Positions 1-7,053 of a stretch of 64,000 bases of DNA are shown in pieces. The notes under the pieces were generated by a model, which ran no database searches, had not been told where the DNA came from, and saw nothing but the letters and a program-made list of their open reading frames with translations. Both the position numbers and the translations under genes were made by a program. Position 1 is the stretch's first letter. Every line of letters starts with the position of its first letter. The DNA is from Polyangia bacterium (GTDB lineage: Bacteria; Myxococcota_A; Polyangia; Polyangiales; JAUICN01): the NCBI GenBank assembly GCA_030427835.1, contig JAUICN010000001.1:17929-81928 (forward strand). Direction: 5' to 3'.

Positions 1-634
1 GTGGCGGAAGCAGGGGGCGCGGACCGGCGAAACATACCTCGGAGCCCATGGTGCGAAGCAACCAGGCATTGGAACGGGCCACACGGGAATGGAGAATATC
101 TCCGCAGATGGCGACCTTAAGTCCCTTCAGGGTTCCAAGCCGTTCGCGAATGGTAAAGGCATCGAGCAGGGCCTGGGTGGGGTGCTCGTGCATGCCGTCT
201 CCCGCGTTGACCACGGAGAATCGCACCTGGCTTGCCACAAAATCTGCCGCTCCCGAGGCCGGGTGGCGAAGCACGACCACGTCAGGGTGTAGTGCCTCCA
301 GGGTCTTGCAGGTGTCGAGCAGGGATTCGCCCTTGGTGAGACTGGAGGCCGCCTGGCTGATGTTCACCACGTCCGCCGACAGGCGCTTTCCGGCAAGCTC
401 AAAGCTTGTGCGGGTGCGGGTGGAGGGCTCGCAAAAGAGGTTGATGACCGTCTTTCCCTTGAGGGCCGGAACCTTTCGAACCGGGCGCCGAGATACCTCC
501 ACGAAGGTGCGAGCCGTGTCCAGGTGGTGGAGAATTTGCTCCTTGGAAAGGTGTTCCATGCCCAGAAGATGGCGAGGGATGTTCACCGCGGCCTGGGGAT
601 TGCTGCTCGTATCCTTGGAGGGCGATGTACTCAT
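1..634 (-). CDS. pyrB: Aspartate carbamoyltransferase catalytic subunit (partial, C-terminus off the left edge)
   Basis: PyrB joins carbamoyl phosphate to aspartate in the second step of pyrimidine synthesis, in the cytoplasm. Only the first 211 residues are in the window; the family usually has about 300-310, so most of the aspartate-binding domain is missing through truncation by the window, not by mutation. The carbamoyl-phosphate signature STRTRTS is at residues 71-77, and [10 protein letters not shown] begins near residue 151. The ATG at 632-634 overlaps the pyrR stop (ATGA), which implies translational coupling. A 20-30 residue polar N-terminal extension precedes the usual start of the fold. 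It is the last visible gene of the row ccmE-GNAT-pyrR-pyrB. Confidence 0.95.
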   Translation of the reverse strand, partial: MSTSPSKDTSSNPQAAVNIPRHLLGMEHLSKEQILHHLDTARTFVEVSRRPVRKVPALKGKTVINLFCEPSTRTRTSFELAGKRLSADVVNISQAASSLTKGESLLDTCKTLEALHPDVVVLRHPASGAADFVASQVRFSVVNAGDGMHEHPTQALLDAFTIRERLGTLKGLKVAICGDILHSRVARSNAWLLRTMGSEVCFAGPRPLLPP

Positions 635-1173
635 ACCGGCCCATTGAACCTGGGCCCACGGCGACGCACGTGCAGCCCGTCATCTCCTGTGGTCACTTCC
701 AGGTGGTGGTCAGGATCCATCTCAAGGACGCGGCCTACCGCATCGGCGGCAATGGGCAACTCCCGGCCGCCACGGTCGTAGAGTACAGCCAACCACACAC
801 GCTTGGGGCGCCCGTAGTCGAGCAGGCAGGAAAGAGCCGCCCGAATGGTGCGGCCGGTGTGCAGCACGTCATCCACAAGGAGGATGGACTTGCCTTCCAC
901 CTCAAAGGGAATGTGGCTGGGGCCCGTGGAGGGTTGTGGGAGGTGGGTGGCAGCATCGTCCCGGTAAAGGGAAATATCGATGTGGCCCAGCTCGCCACCG
1001 GCCTTGAGCTGTTCGCGAAGCGCTTCGGCCACACACACGCCGCCCCGGCGAACCCCCACCCAGTGGGTGCTTGGTTCCCGCTGGAGAATCGGCCCTACGG
1101 AGGTGGCAAGGGAACCGAGATCTTCCGAAGAGTCTCCCACGGTCGTCCATTGGATGTCCGCGCTGGTTGTCAC
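631..1173 (-). CDS. pyrR: PyrR bifunctional pyr regulator / uracil phosphoribosyltransferase
   Basis: A 180-residue PyrR. In the family it converts uracil plus PRPP to UMP, and in many bacteria it also binds pyr mRNA to attenuate the operon. The PRPP loop is clear ([18 protein letters not shown], about residues 96-113), followed by [20 protein letters not shown], both typical of PyrR rather than Upp. The start is GTG at 1171-1173 with AGGGAG upstream, overlapping the stop of the acetyltransferase gene; its own stop overlaps the pyrB ATG. I see no PyrR-type attenuator (anti-antiterminator loop plus terminator) between the genes, so RNA-binding regulation here is unproven. Confidence 0.93.
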   Translation of the reverse strand: MTTSADIQWTTVGDSSEDLGSLATSVGPILQREPSTHWVGVRRGGVCVAEALREQLKAGGELGHIDISLYRDDAATHLPQPSTGPSHIPFEVEGKSILLVDDVLHTGRTIRAALSCLLDYGRPKRVWLAVLYDRGGRELPIAADAVGRVLEMDPDHHLEVTTGDDGLHVRRRGPRFNGPV

Positions 1174-1679
1174 AGCGTCTCCCTGGGTAACGTGAGATCC
1201 CGTACGAAGTAGTTCTGGCAGTTGTAGTGGCCGGTGTTTCCCATGGGTTTGTCGATGCGCTTGAAGCCGTGCGCCAGGTACAGTCCCACGGCGGACTCCA
1301 TGTGGTCCAGACTTTCAATGTACATGGAGGTGAACCCGTCTTCCCGGGACTGCTCCATGAGCTGCGTGAGCAGCGCCCTACCCGCTCCCCGGCCGCGCGC
1401 TTGCTGGGAAAAATAGAGTTTGCGGAGCTCACAGGTTGTGGAATCCCCACCCAACAGGGGGCCGTAACCTCCACCACCAAGCACACGCTCCCGTTCCATC
1501 ACGGTGTAGTAACGGTGCCTGGGTTGGGTGTAGGCCCTGTGCATGGCGTCCACCTCAGGATCGGCATGGGCAAAACCTTCGCCCACCGCGCCGAACTCTT
1601 CAAGCACAGAGCGAATGATGATCGCGAGCGGTGCATCGTGCTGGGGTTGAATGGGTTGTAACTGGAGCGGTGCAGTCAT
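1170..1679 (-). CDS. GNAT-family N-acetyltransferase
   Basis: A 169-residue single-domain GNAT protein. Motif A, which holds the acetyl-CoA pyrophosphate, is QQARGRGAGRALLTQLM near residues 92-108, preceded by the strand CELRKLYF; the C-terminal part has the usual GLYLAHGFKRID. Such enzymes move an acetyl group from acetyl-CoA to an amine; the substrate cannot be read from the sequence. The overall layout (short N-terminal domain, LRKLYF, GNTGHYNC) resembles the stand-alone bacterial GNAT proteins often named PhnO- or ElaA-like, but I would not assign one. Its stop overlaps the pyrR GTG start, and it starts 9 bp after the ccmE stop, so it sits in the same transcription unit. Confidence 0.85.
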   Translation of the reverse strand: MTAPLQLQPIQPQHDAPLAIIIRSVLEEFGAVGEGFAHADPEVDAMHRAYTQPRHRYYTVMERERVLGGGGYGPLLGGDSTTCELRKLYFSQQARGRGAGRALLTQLMEQSREDGFTSMYIESLDHMESAVGLYLAHGFKRIDKPMGNTGHYNCQNYFVRDLTLPRETL

Positions 1680-1688
1680 GGCGCAGGA

Positions 1689-2192
1689 TCAGGGGGAAAC
1701 CGGGTTGGCGCGCGCAGGGGTCGGGGAATGGGGCATTTGCTCGCCGTTCTGCTGGCGCTCCCGCATTTCGTACTTGGAGGGGCAACGGGGAACCACCTGG
1801 TTCGCAAGGAACCGGCCGTCGTTTTGGATCTCGCCCTGTACTGTGACGGTGATGCCCATGCCGTCGCGGAAGGTATCTGGCACAATGCATTGGGGGAAGG
1901 ATACGGGCATGCTCTTGCCCTCTTTTCCGTCCTTGGGGTGCAATACGAAGCGCCACTCACAGGGTTTTTCACGGAAGCGAATGGACCCGGATTGCAGGGC
2001 GCCCTCCACGCGGAGCTGTTGGCCCGCAAAGGCGGCGGGGTTGGCCGTTACCCGTTCCACGGGCTTGGAGTAGACAAAGGCGTCCGAGCCCTCACTGCCC
2101 AGAAGGATATACGCGAGCCCTCCGCAGAGGGTGAGAAACACGGCAGAGATCGGTAACCATGTCGGGACACGGCGCTTGGGGGAATCGGTCAC
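1689..2192 (-). CDS. ccmE: Cytochrome c maturation haem chaperone CcmE, C-x3-Y variant
   Basis: CcmE is a membrane-anchored periplasmic OB-fold protein that carries haem covalently before it is passed to apocytochrome c. This one has 167 residues: a cytoplasmic N-terminus rich in K/R, one membrane segment (about residues 12-31) and the OB fold (about 40-135). The attachment site reads RCPSKYE with Cys137 and Tyr141, so it has the C-x3-Y form, not the usual His-x3-Tyr. The C-x3-Y form is known from some archaea and sulfate reducers. The start is uncertain: GTG at 2190-2192 gives the usual membrane-anchor layout, while GTG at 2208-2210 adds six residues but begins only 4 bp from a strong hairpin. 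No other ccm gene is in the window. Confidence 0.85.
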   Translation of the reverse strand: MTDSPKRRVPTWLPISAVFLTLCGGLAYILLGSEGSDAFVYSKPVERVTANPAAFAGQQLRVEGALQSGSIRFREKPCEWRFVLHPKDGKEGKSMPVSFPQCIVPDTFRDGMGITVTVQGEIQNDGRFLANQVVPRCPSKYEMRERQQNGEQMPHSPTPARANPVSP

Positions 2193-2213
2193 CAGAGGAT
2201 TATGGAGCACAAT

Positions 2214-2249
2214 TGAAAACGGGCACCACGAATGTGGTGCCCGTTTTCA
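2214..2249 (-). terminator. Strong intrinsic (bidirectional-looking) terminator after atpE
   Basis: Perfect 16-bp inverted repeat (2214-2229 with 2234-2249) and a 4-base loop. The outer arms are A-rich and T-rich, so either strand gives a GC-rich core followed by U residues. It lies 76 bp after the atpE stop and immediately before ccmE, so it should end the atp transcript and isolate the ccmE-pyrB row from it. Confidence 0.9.
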
Positions 2250-2324
2250 TGTTCCAACCCAGATTGTCTCCAATCCGATTGGCTACCGCTTACTGCGTTC
2301 TACTTAGCAGCAAGCTGACCGCGC

Positions 2325-2636
2325 CTATTTTCCAGCAAGCTGGAAGGCGATGATCAGGGCGTAGATCACGAGGGACTCGATGAGCGCCAGACCAAGAATC
2401 ATGGGAGCGAAGAGCTTGCCGGAAGCGCCTGGGTTACGGGCGATACCCTCAAGTGCAGCGGCTGCGGCTCGGCCCTGGGCCAGGGCACCACCGAATGCGG
2501 CGATGGAGATGGCAAGTCCTGCGCCTAGGTAGGCCGCAGCTCGCTCACCGGATCCACCCTCTTCCTGGGCGAACGCGGTGGACGCCAACAACATGGGGAG
2601 TGCACATCCCGTGATCCACAACAACGCTTTCTTCAT
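2325..2636 (-). CDS. atpE: F1Fo ATP synthase subunit c with N-terminal signal sequence
   Basis: Subunit c forms the rotor ring of ATP synthase. Using the ATG at 2634-2636 (GAGGAG nine bases upstream) gives 103 residues; a TTG six bases earlier is possible but too close to the ribosome site. Residues 1-23 look like a signal peptide ending AFA before QEE, so the mature hairpin is about 80 residues, the normal size; cleaved leaders are known for c subunits in related lineages. The ion-binding carboxylate is Glu87 in LALIESLVIYALI. Gln54, Ser88 and Tyr92 match positions of the sodium-binding set (Gln32, Ser66, Tyr70 of Ilyobacter), but Leu89 replaces Thr67. Last gene of atpZ-I-B-E; the F1, b and delta genes are not in the window. 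Confidence 0.95.
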   Translation of the reverse strand: MKKALLWITGCALPMLLASTAFAQEEGGSGERAAAYLGAGLAISIAAFGGALAQGRAAAAALEGIARNPGASGKLFAPMILGLALIESLVIYALIIAFQLAGK

Positions 2637-2642
2637 GGCCAA

Positions 2643-2873
2643 AATCTCCTCTTTCCTTATTCCTTGTTACTCACGGCTTTCTCGATGCCGCCAAGATTGT
2701 TTCGGGGCCCTTCTTAGCCCAACATTCGCCTCTGTCGACCCCCATTTGAACCGCTGGAGGATTTTTGCTCGGAGAGCGAGCGCCCCCGCAGGGAAGGTCC
2801 GAAGGCGTATTGAACATACGTCGAGGCCCTGAGCGAGGAGGTAAGCCGCTCTCCGTGCAAAAAGACCCAGTGG
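2643..2873 (-). other. atpB-atpE intergenic leader
   Basis: A 231-bp gap inside the atp row with no convincing gene on either strand. It holds the atpE ribosome site and a small hairpin near 2769-2783. The gap is long for an operon, so a separate promoter for the highly expressed c subunit, or RNA processing, is possible; I cannot point to a specific promoter. Confidence 0.4.
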
Positions 2874-3671
2874 CTAATGTTCTTCGTGGGCTACCGCCAT
2901 GGAGATGTACACCGTGGAAAGTAGGCAAAACACCATGGTCTGTACCACCACCACCAGAACACCGAGCACGTAGAATGGGATGGGTACGATGAACGGAATG
3001 AGGCCTGAGAACAGGGCCAACACCTTGTGGTCACCGACAATGTTGGCCATGAGGCGCAGGGCAAGGGAAAGGGGCCGCACCAGGTGGGAAATGGTCTCGA
3101 TGACGAGCATCAGGAGCATGAGTGGCAGGGCGTACCATTTGATGATGGGGCCAAAGAAGTGCTTAAAGTAGCCAGGCCCGTGCTCAACCACCCCGAAGAT
3201 GTGGGTGGCAATGAAAATGACGCCACCCATGGCAAGCGTGGTGTTCAGGCTTTCGGTGGGGGGCAACATGCCAGGGATGAGGCCGATGGCGTTGGAAAAG
3301 AGGATGAAAAAGGCGCAGGTGCCGATGAGCGGCAAAAAGAACTTGGCGGCCTTGCCACCCATCATTTGGTTCATTTGGCCGTAGGTGACCTCGGTGAGCA
3401 GTTCTAGGAACACGGCACCGCTGAAGCGGTCGGAAGGTACGATGGCCTTTTCGATGTCCCGGTTCTTGCTCCAGAAGCTGAAGGCCATGAGGCCCAGCAG
3501 GATCACCACAAACAGGGCGCCGAAGACGTGTTGCACGCCCACATGCTGGCCCTCAAGCCAGGTGCCCTCGTCACCCCCGATGAGGGTGCCGCCAAGGGCC
3601 TGGCTGGCGTGTTCCATGTTGGAGTAAAAGTTGCCCAAAAGGACATCAAACCACGTGTGGTGTTGAGGCAT
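2874..3671 (-). CDS. atpB: F1Fo ATP synthase subunit a
   Basis: Subunit a supplies the two half-channels that pass ions to the c ring. It has 265 residues and at least five hydrophobic segments. The essential arginine lies in RPLSLALRLMANIVGDH (about residues 198-214), the family hallmark, with conserved Asn and His in the same helix. The N-terminal 50 residues are periplasmic-like and rich in His and Gly. It follows atpI by 47 bp and precedes atpE by 231 bp (237 bp to the preferred atpE ATG). No strong ribosome site is seen before the ATG at 3669-3671. Confidence 0.95.
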   Translation of the reverse strand: MPQHHTWFDVLLGNFYSNMEHASQALGGTLIGGDEGTWLEGQHVGVQHVFGALFVVILLGLMAFSFWSKNRDIEKAIVPSDRFSGAVFLELLTEVTYGQMNQMMGGKAAKFFLPLIGTCAFFILFSNAIGLIPGMLPPTESLNTTLAMGGVIFIATHIFGVVEHGPGYFKHFFGPIIKWYALPLMLLMLVIETISHLVRPLSLALRLMANIVGDHKVLALFSGLIPFIVPIPFYVLGVLVVVVQTMVFCLLSTVYISMAVAHEEH

Positions 3672-3718
3672 CGCGGGCGAGGTCTAGTACAAGATTGGGC
3701 AAGATTCCAGAGGTGAAG

Positions 3719-4258
3719 CTAGGTTGAAGCACTCCCTGTGGTTTCAGACATTGCCCTAGCGTCGGCAGCAGGGGTCCGGCCAGATGAATTTTCACCCGTT
3801 GGGCCCGCGCCCGTAGGGGAGCGGGTGTCGCGCTGAACTTGCTGGGCCTCCATCATTCCGCCGACCACCGTGGCAAGAACCAGGGTGCTGAGGCCCAGGG
3901 CAAAGCCGATGGCGTTGATGTGCAGGATGGCGATGATCAGGCCGCAGAGGGCGACCATGGCCATCATCTTGCCCACGAGCAGCAGGGCCATATTGCGCTG
4001 GGTGGTTTCCGTACCGGTCTCCATACGGCGTCGAATCCAACGCAGGGACACCCAGTTGCCCAGAGCAAGCAGGGCACCGAGGGTGGCACCCATGGCCCCA
4101 GAAGTGCCCTCCAGAACATAGGCACCCAGGATGGCCAGGGGGCTCGTGAGCAACAGCACGGGCCGCACCCGATCGGGACTCGCGGGAACGGGGGGAGGAT
4201 CCACAAGGGTGACGGGAATCGGGTGAGGGGTATCAGAAGTACTGTGATTGTCAGTCAT
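3719..4258 (-). CDS. atpI: AtpI-like ATP synthase accessory membrane protein
   Basis: A 179-residue protein with four predicted membrane helices between about residues 33 and 136, including the pair GATLGALLALGNWVSLRWI and the late helix TLVLATVVGGMMEAQQVQ. This is the layout of AtpI (ATP synthase protein I), which assists c-ring assembly or Mg uptake in other bacteria. Identification rests on topology plus position between atpZ and atpB more than on a sharp motif. It has unusual tails: a Pro-rich 30-residue N-terminus and a 40-residue Thr/Ser/Gly-rich C-terminus that most AtpI lack. Its ATG overlaps the atpZ stop (ATGA). Confidence 0.75.
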   Translation of the reverse strand: MTDNHSTSDTPHPIPVTLVDPPPVPASPDRVRPVLLLTSPLAILGAYVLEGTSGAMGATLGALLALGNWVSLRWIRRRMETGTETTQRNMALLLVGKMMAMVALCGLIIAILHINAIGFALGLSTLVLATVVGGMMEAQQVQRDTRSPTGAGPTGENSSGRTPAADARAMSETTGSAST

Positions 4259-4557
4259 TGGGGATTCTCGGCGTCATCCATGAGACGTTTGGCGCGGCGG
4301 TAGACATGCCACACCGCCCGGCCGGCGCCCAGTAGGGCCAGGGCGAGGACTGCCCAGGAGATCCATCCGGTGTGGCCTGGCGACAGAAACGTAGGACTAG
4401 AAATGCCCTCCTGTGCCACCCAGTCCTCCACACGGCCCTGCACCCACTTGCCCCCCCAGAGCCCGAGCAGGATCCAGATGGCCAGTTCCATGCTCACCGC
4501 ACCGAACTCCACCGCCACCTTCAACTGCCCACGGGCCTCCGGGTCGAGTTTGAACAT
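4255..4557 (-). CDS. atpZ: AtpZ/AtpI-family small membrane protein
   Basis: A 100-residue protein with two membrane helices (about residues 20-38 and 64-82) and a basic C-terminus (YRRAKRLMDD). This matches AtpZ, the small two-helix protein usually encoded first in deltaproteobacterial and Firmicute atp operons. AtpZ acts with AtpI in ATP synthase biogenesis or cation supply. A roughly 25-residue loop between the helices is longer than usual. The stop overlaps the atpI start. The gene begins 40 bp from the stop of the alpha-E gene, which lies upstream on the same strand, so the atp row may be read from a promoter inside or before that cluster. Confidence 0.7.
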   Translation of the reverse strand: MFKLDPEARGQLKVAVEFGAVSMELAIWILLGLWGGKWVQGRVEDWVAQEGISSPTFLSPGHTGWISWAVLALALLGAGRAVWHVYRRAKRLMDDAENPQ

Positions 4558-4597
4558 GGGATGAGGCTAGCAGGCCCTGGGGTTCCATCGATGTGGC

Positions 4598-5542
4598 TTA
4601 GGCACGTTCTAGCGCAAAGAAGGATTTGTAGAGGGCTTGATCGACCACGTTGAGGTTGAATTGAAAGACGTCCACAAACTCGTGCAATCCTGCCCCGAGT
4701 AGGTTTTCTACCTGGGCCGTCTCCAACATGTCTTCCAGTTTTGCCATTTCCCCATGGGCAGATACTGGGGTCTGGACCATGTCGACAATTCTGGACAGGG
4801 ACCAGGCCGCTCCGCGCACGCAGGAACGGATGGAGCGTGGGAAGTGTTCATCCAATATCAAAAACTGGGCCACGCCCTTGTAGTCCACACGGTGGAACCG
4901 CTTCATGTACACTTCAAACCCGCTTGCGGAAGCCAACACGGCCCCCCATTCGACGGAGTCGTAGGGCGTACCCACGTATTGTGGGTTCGGTAACAACAAA
5001 AAGTACTTCACATCGAGCATGCGCGCGGTCTTGTCACTGCGCTCAAGCAGGCGACCCATACGGGAGAAGTGCCAGCTCTCCCCGTGGGACATGGTGTTTT
5101 CAATCAACCCCGTCAGCATGTTGTTGGCCCGCTTCACCTGCGCATAGAACTCCAACAGGTCATCGATTTTTCGTTTACGTCGATGCTCCTCCACGAAGTG
5201 GTAGAGGCTATTGATCGTTTCCCACATCTCCGATGAGATGACCTCACGGATGGTTCTGGCGTTTTCCCGAGCGTGGCCTACACAGGACAGGATGGAGTTG
5301 CTGTTGTCGGGATCAAACGTGAGAAACTTCACCACGCTTGTTTCGTCCGCAATATCGTAGCGGGCCTGAAAGTCCGCGTCGTCCCCAGAGGCCAACACCA
5401 GGGGTTCCCATTGCCGTGGGCCCCGGTCGCGTAGGGAGTCCAATACGAGTCGGGAATTGACGTCCACAAAACGGGCCACGTTGTCTGCGCGCTCCAGATA
5501 GCGACTCATCCAGTAAATCGAGTTGGCGACACGGCTAAGCAT
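4598..5542 (-). CDS. Alpha-E domain protein (DUF403 / COG2307)
   Basis: An all-helical protein of about 314 residues with the characteristic opening MLSRVANSIYWMSRYLERAD and the later RMGRLLERSDKTARMLDVKY. The family has no established enzymatic role. It is nearly always encoded beside a circularly permuted ATP-grasp protein and a transglutaminase-like protein, and has been proposed to belong to a peptide or amide-bond-forming system. I chose the ATG at 5540-5542 because AAGGAG lies six bases upstream; an ATG two codons earlier sits directly on that ribosome site. It overlaps the end of the ATP-grasp gene by 8 bp. Confidence 0.9.
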   Translation of the reverse strand: MLSRVANSIYWMSRYLERADNVARFVDVNSRLVLDSLRDRGPRQWEPLVLASGDDADFQARYDIADETSVVKFLTFDPDNSNSILSCVGHARENARTIREVISSEMWETINSLYHFVEEHRRKRKIDDLLEFYAQVKRANNMLTGLIENTMSHGESWHFSRMGRLLERSDKTARMLDVKYFLLLPNPQYVGTPYDSVEWGAVLASASGFEVYMKRFHRVDYKGVAQFLILDEHFPRSIRSCVRGAAWSLSRIVDMVQTPVSAHGEMAKLEDMLETAQVENLLGAGLHEFVDVFQFNLNVVDQALYKSFFALERA

Positions 5543-6998
5543 GGTCATCTCCTTGCAGGGTGTCGTCTCCCAGCACCCAGGTGTCTTTGCTTCCTCCGTT
5601 GCGCGACGAGTTCACAATCAAGGAACCTTTTGTCAGGGCCACCCGAGTCAGGCCGCCCGGAAGCACGAAAACGCTTTTTCCGTACAAAACATAGGGTCGA
5701 AAGTCCACGTGCCGCCCTTCGATGCCGTCGGCCACAAGTGTGGGGCAACGGGACAGGGATAGGGTGGGTTGCGCGATGTAGCTCCGGGGGTTGGCCTCGA
5801 TGAGTGCGGCAAACTCCTTGCGTTCCTGTTCGGTGGAAGAGGGGCCTATCAACATTCCCGACCCTCCAGAAAGATTGACTGCCTTGACCACCAGGGTCTT
5901 GAGGTTGGCCAATACGTGTTTGCGTTGCTTTTCGTCTTCGCAGATAAAGGTGGGGACGTTGGGGATGACGGGCTCTTCTCCGAGGTAGTACTTGATGATC
6001 TGCGGCACGTAGGCATAAACCGCTTTGTCGTCGGCAATCCCGGTGCCGGGCGCATTGGCCAGTGTGACCGTGCCCTTGCGGCAACACTCAAAGATGCCGG
6101 GGACACCAAGCAGGGAATCCTCTTGAAAGACCGTGGGATCCAGGAAGGCGTCATCAATACGGCGGTAAATGACATCGACCTTTTCGAAACCCCGGGTGGT
6201 ACGCAGCCACACACGCTCGTCAAACACCACAAGGTCTGACCCCTGTGCCAGGGGCACACCCATTTGCTGGGCCAGGTAGCTGTGTTCGTAATATGCAGAG
6301 TTGTAAATGCCTGGTGTCAGCACCACCACATTGGGCTCTTCTACCCCCTCTGGAGCGCAATCCTGCAAGGTCTCGTAAAGCTGATTGCCATAGTTGGATA
6401 CGGGCCGCACATTCATTTCACCAAACGCACGGGGAAGGGTTCGCTTTTGAATGGCCCTGTTCTGCAACACGTAGGAGATGCCCGACGGGCAACGCAGGTT
6501 GTCTTCGAGCACGTAGTACGTGCCGTCCGTATCTCGAACGAGATCGCTGCCCGTGATTTGAATCCACGTGCCATTTCGAGGTGAGAGACCCTTGCATTGT
6601 GGCAAGTAGCATTCCGACGACAGCACCAGGGATTCGGGGATGACCTTGTCCTTCAGGATTTTTTGATCGTTGTACACATCGTGAATAAACAGGTTTAGCG
6701 CGCGTACCCGCTGCGAAAGCCCGCTCTCGATCGTCGTCCACTCCTTGGAAGGGACGATGCGTGGAATGATGTCAAAGGGGAAAATCTTCTCGGTTCCCTT
6801 GCGGTCACCTTTTACGCTAAACGTGATGCCCTGCTGGTAGAGCGCCCGTTCGGCGGCCTTTTGGCGCCGACGAAGATCCTTTGCGGTCAATCCGTTGATG
6901 CGGTCCACAAGCAGCTTCGACGCGAGCCGTGGGGTGCCATCGGGGGCGATGAGCTCATCGTAGAACCCTTCTGTTTCGTAGTCTTTGAAGTTTTCCAT
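5535..6998 (-). CDS. Circularly permuted ATP-grasp protein (DUF404/DUF407, COG2308)
   Basis: A 487-residue member of the circularly permuted ATP-grasp family, predicted to form amide or peptide bonds using ATP through an acyl-phosphate. Recognisable stretches are FPFDIIPRIVPSKEW (about 75-89), GTYYVLEDNLRCPSGISYVL (about 162-181), the acidic VDVIYRRIDDAFLDP (about 273-287), LANAPGTGIADDKAVYAYVP (about 312-331) and VKAVNLSGGSGMLIGP (about 372-387), a glycine-rich phosphate-binding loop. The length is normal for the family. The start codon has AAAGGG upstream. It is followed with an 8-bp overlap by the alpha-E gene and preceded by the amidotransferase-transglutaminase fusion 55 bp away, so the three are probably one transcription unit. 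No substrate is known. Confidence 0.92.
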   Translation of the reverse strand: MENFKDYETEGFYDELIAPDGTPRLASKLLVDRINGLTAKDLRRRQKAAERALYQQGITFSVKGDRKGTEKIFPFDIIPRIVPSKEWTTIESGLSQRVRALNLFIHDVYNDQKILKDKVIPESLVLSSECYLPQCKGLSPRNGTWIQITGSDLVRDTDGTYYVLEDNLRCPSGISYVLQNRAIQKRTLPRAFGEMNVRPVSNYGNQLYETLQDCAPEGVEEPNVVVLTPGIYNSAYYEHSYLAQQMGVPLAQGSDLVVFDERVWLRTTRGFEKVDVIYRRIDDAFLDPTVFQEDSLLGVPGIFECCRKGTVTLANAPGTGIADDKAVYAYVPQIIKYYLGEEPVIPNVPTFICEDEKQRKHVLANLKTLVVKAVNLSGGSGMLIGPSSTEQERKEFAALIEANPRSYIAQPTLSLSRCPTLVADGIEGRHVDFRPYVLYGKSVFVLPGGLTRVALTKGSLIVNSSRNGGSKDTWVLGDDTLQGDDHA

Positions 6999-7053
6999 CG
7001 AGACCCTTTCGCGGCCCTTCCGCTCGCCCAGGGGACGCCCTATTCGCGCCCTG

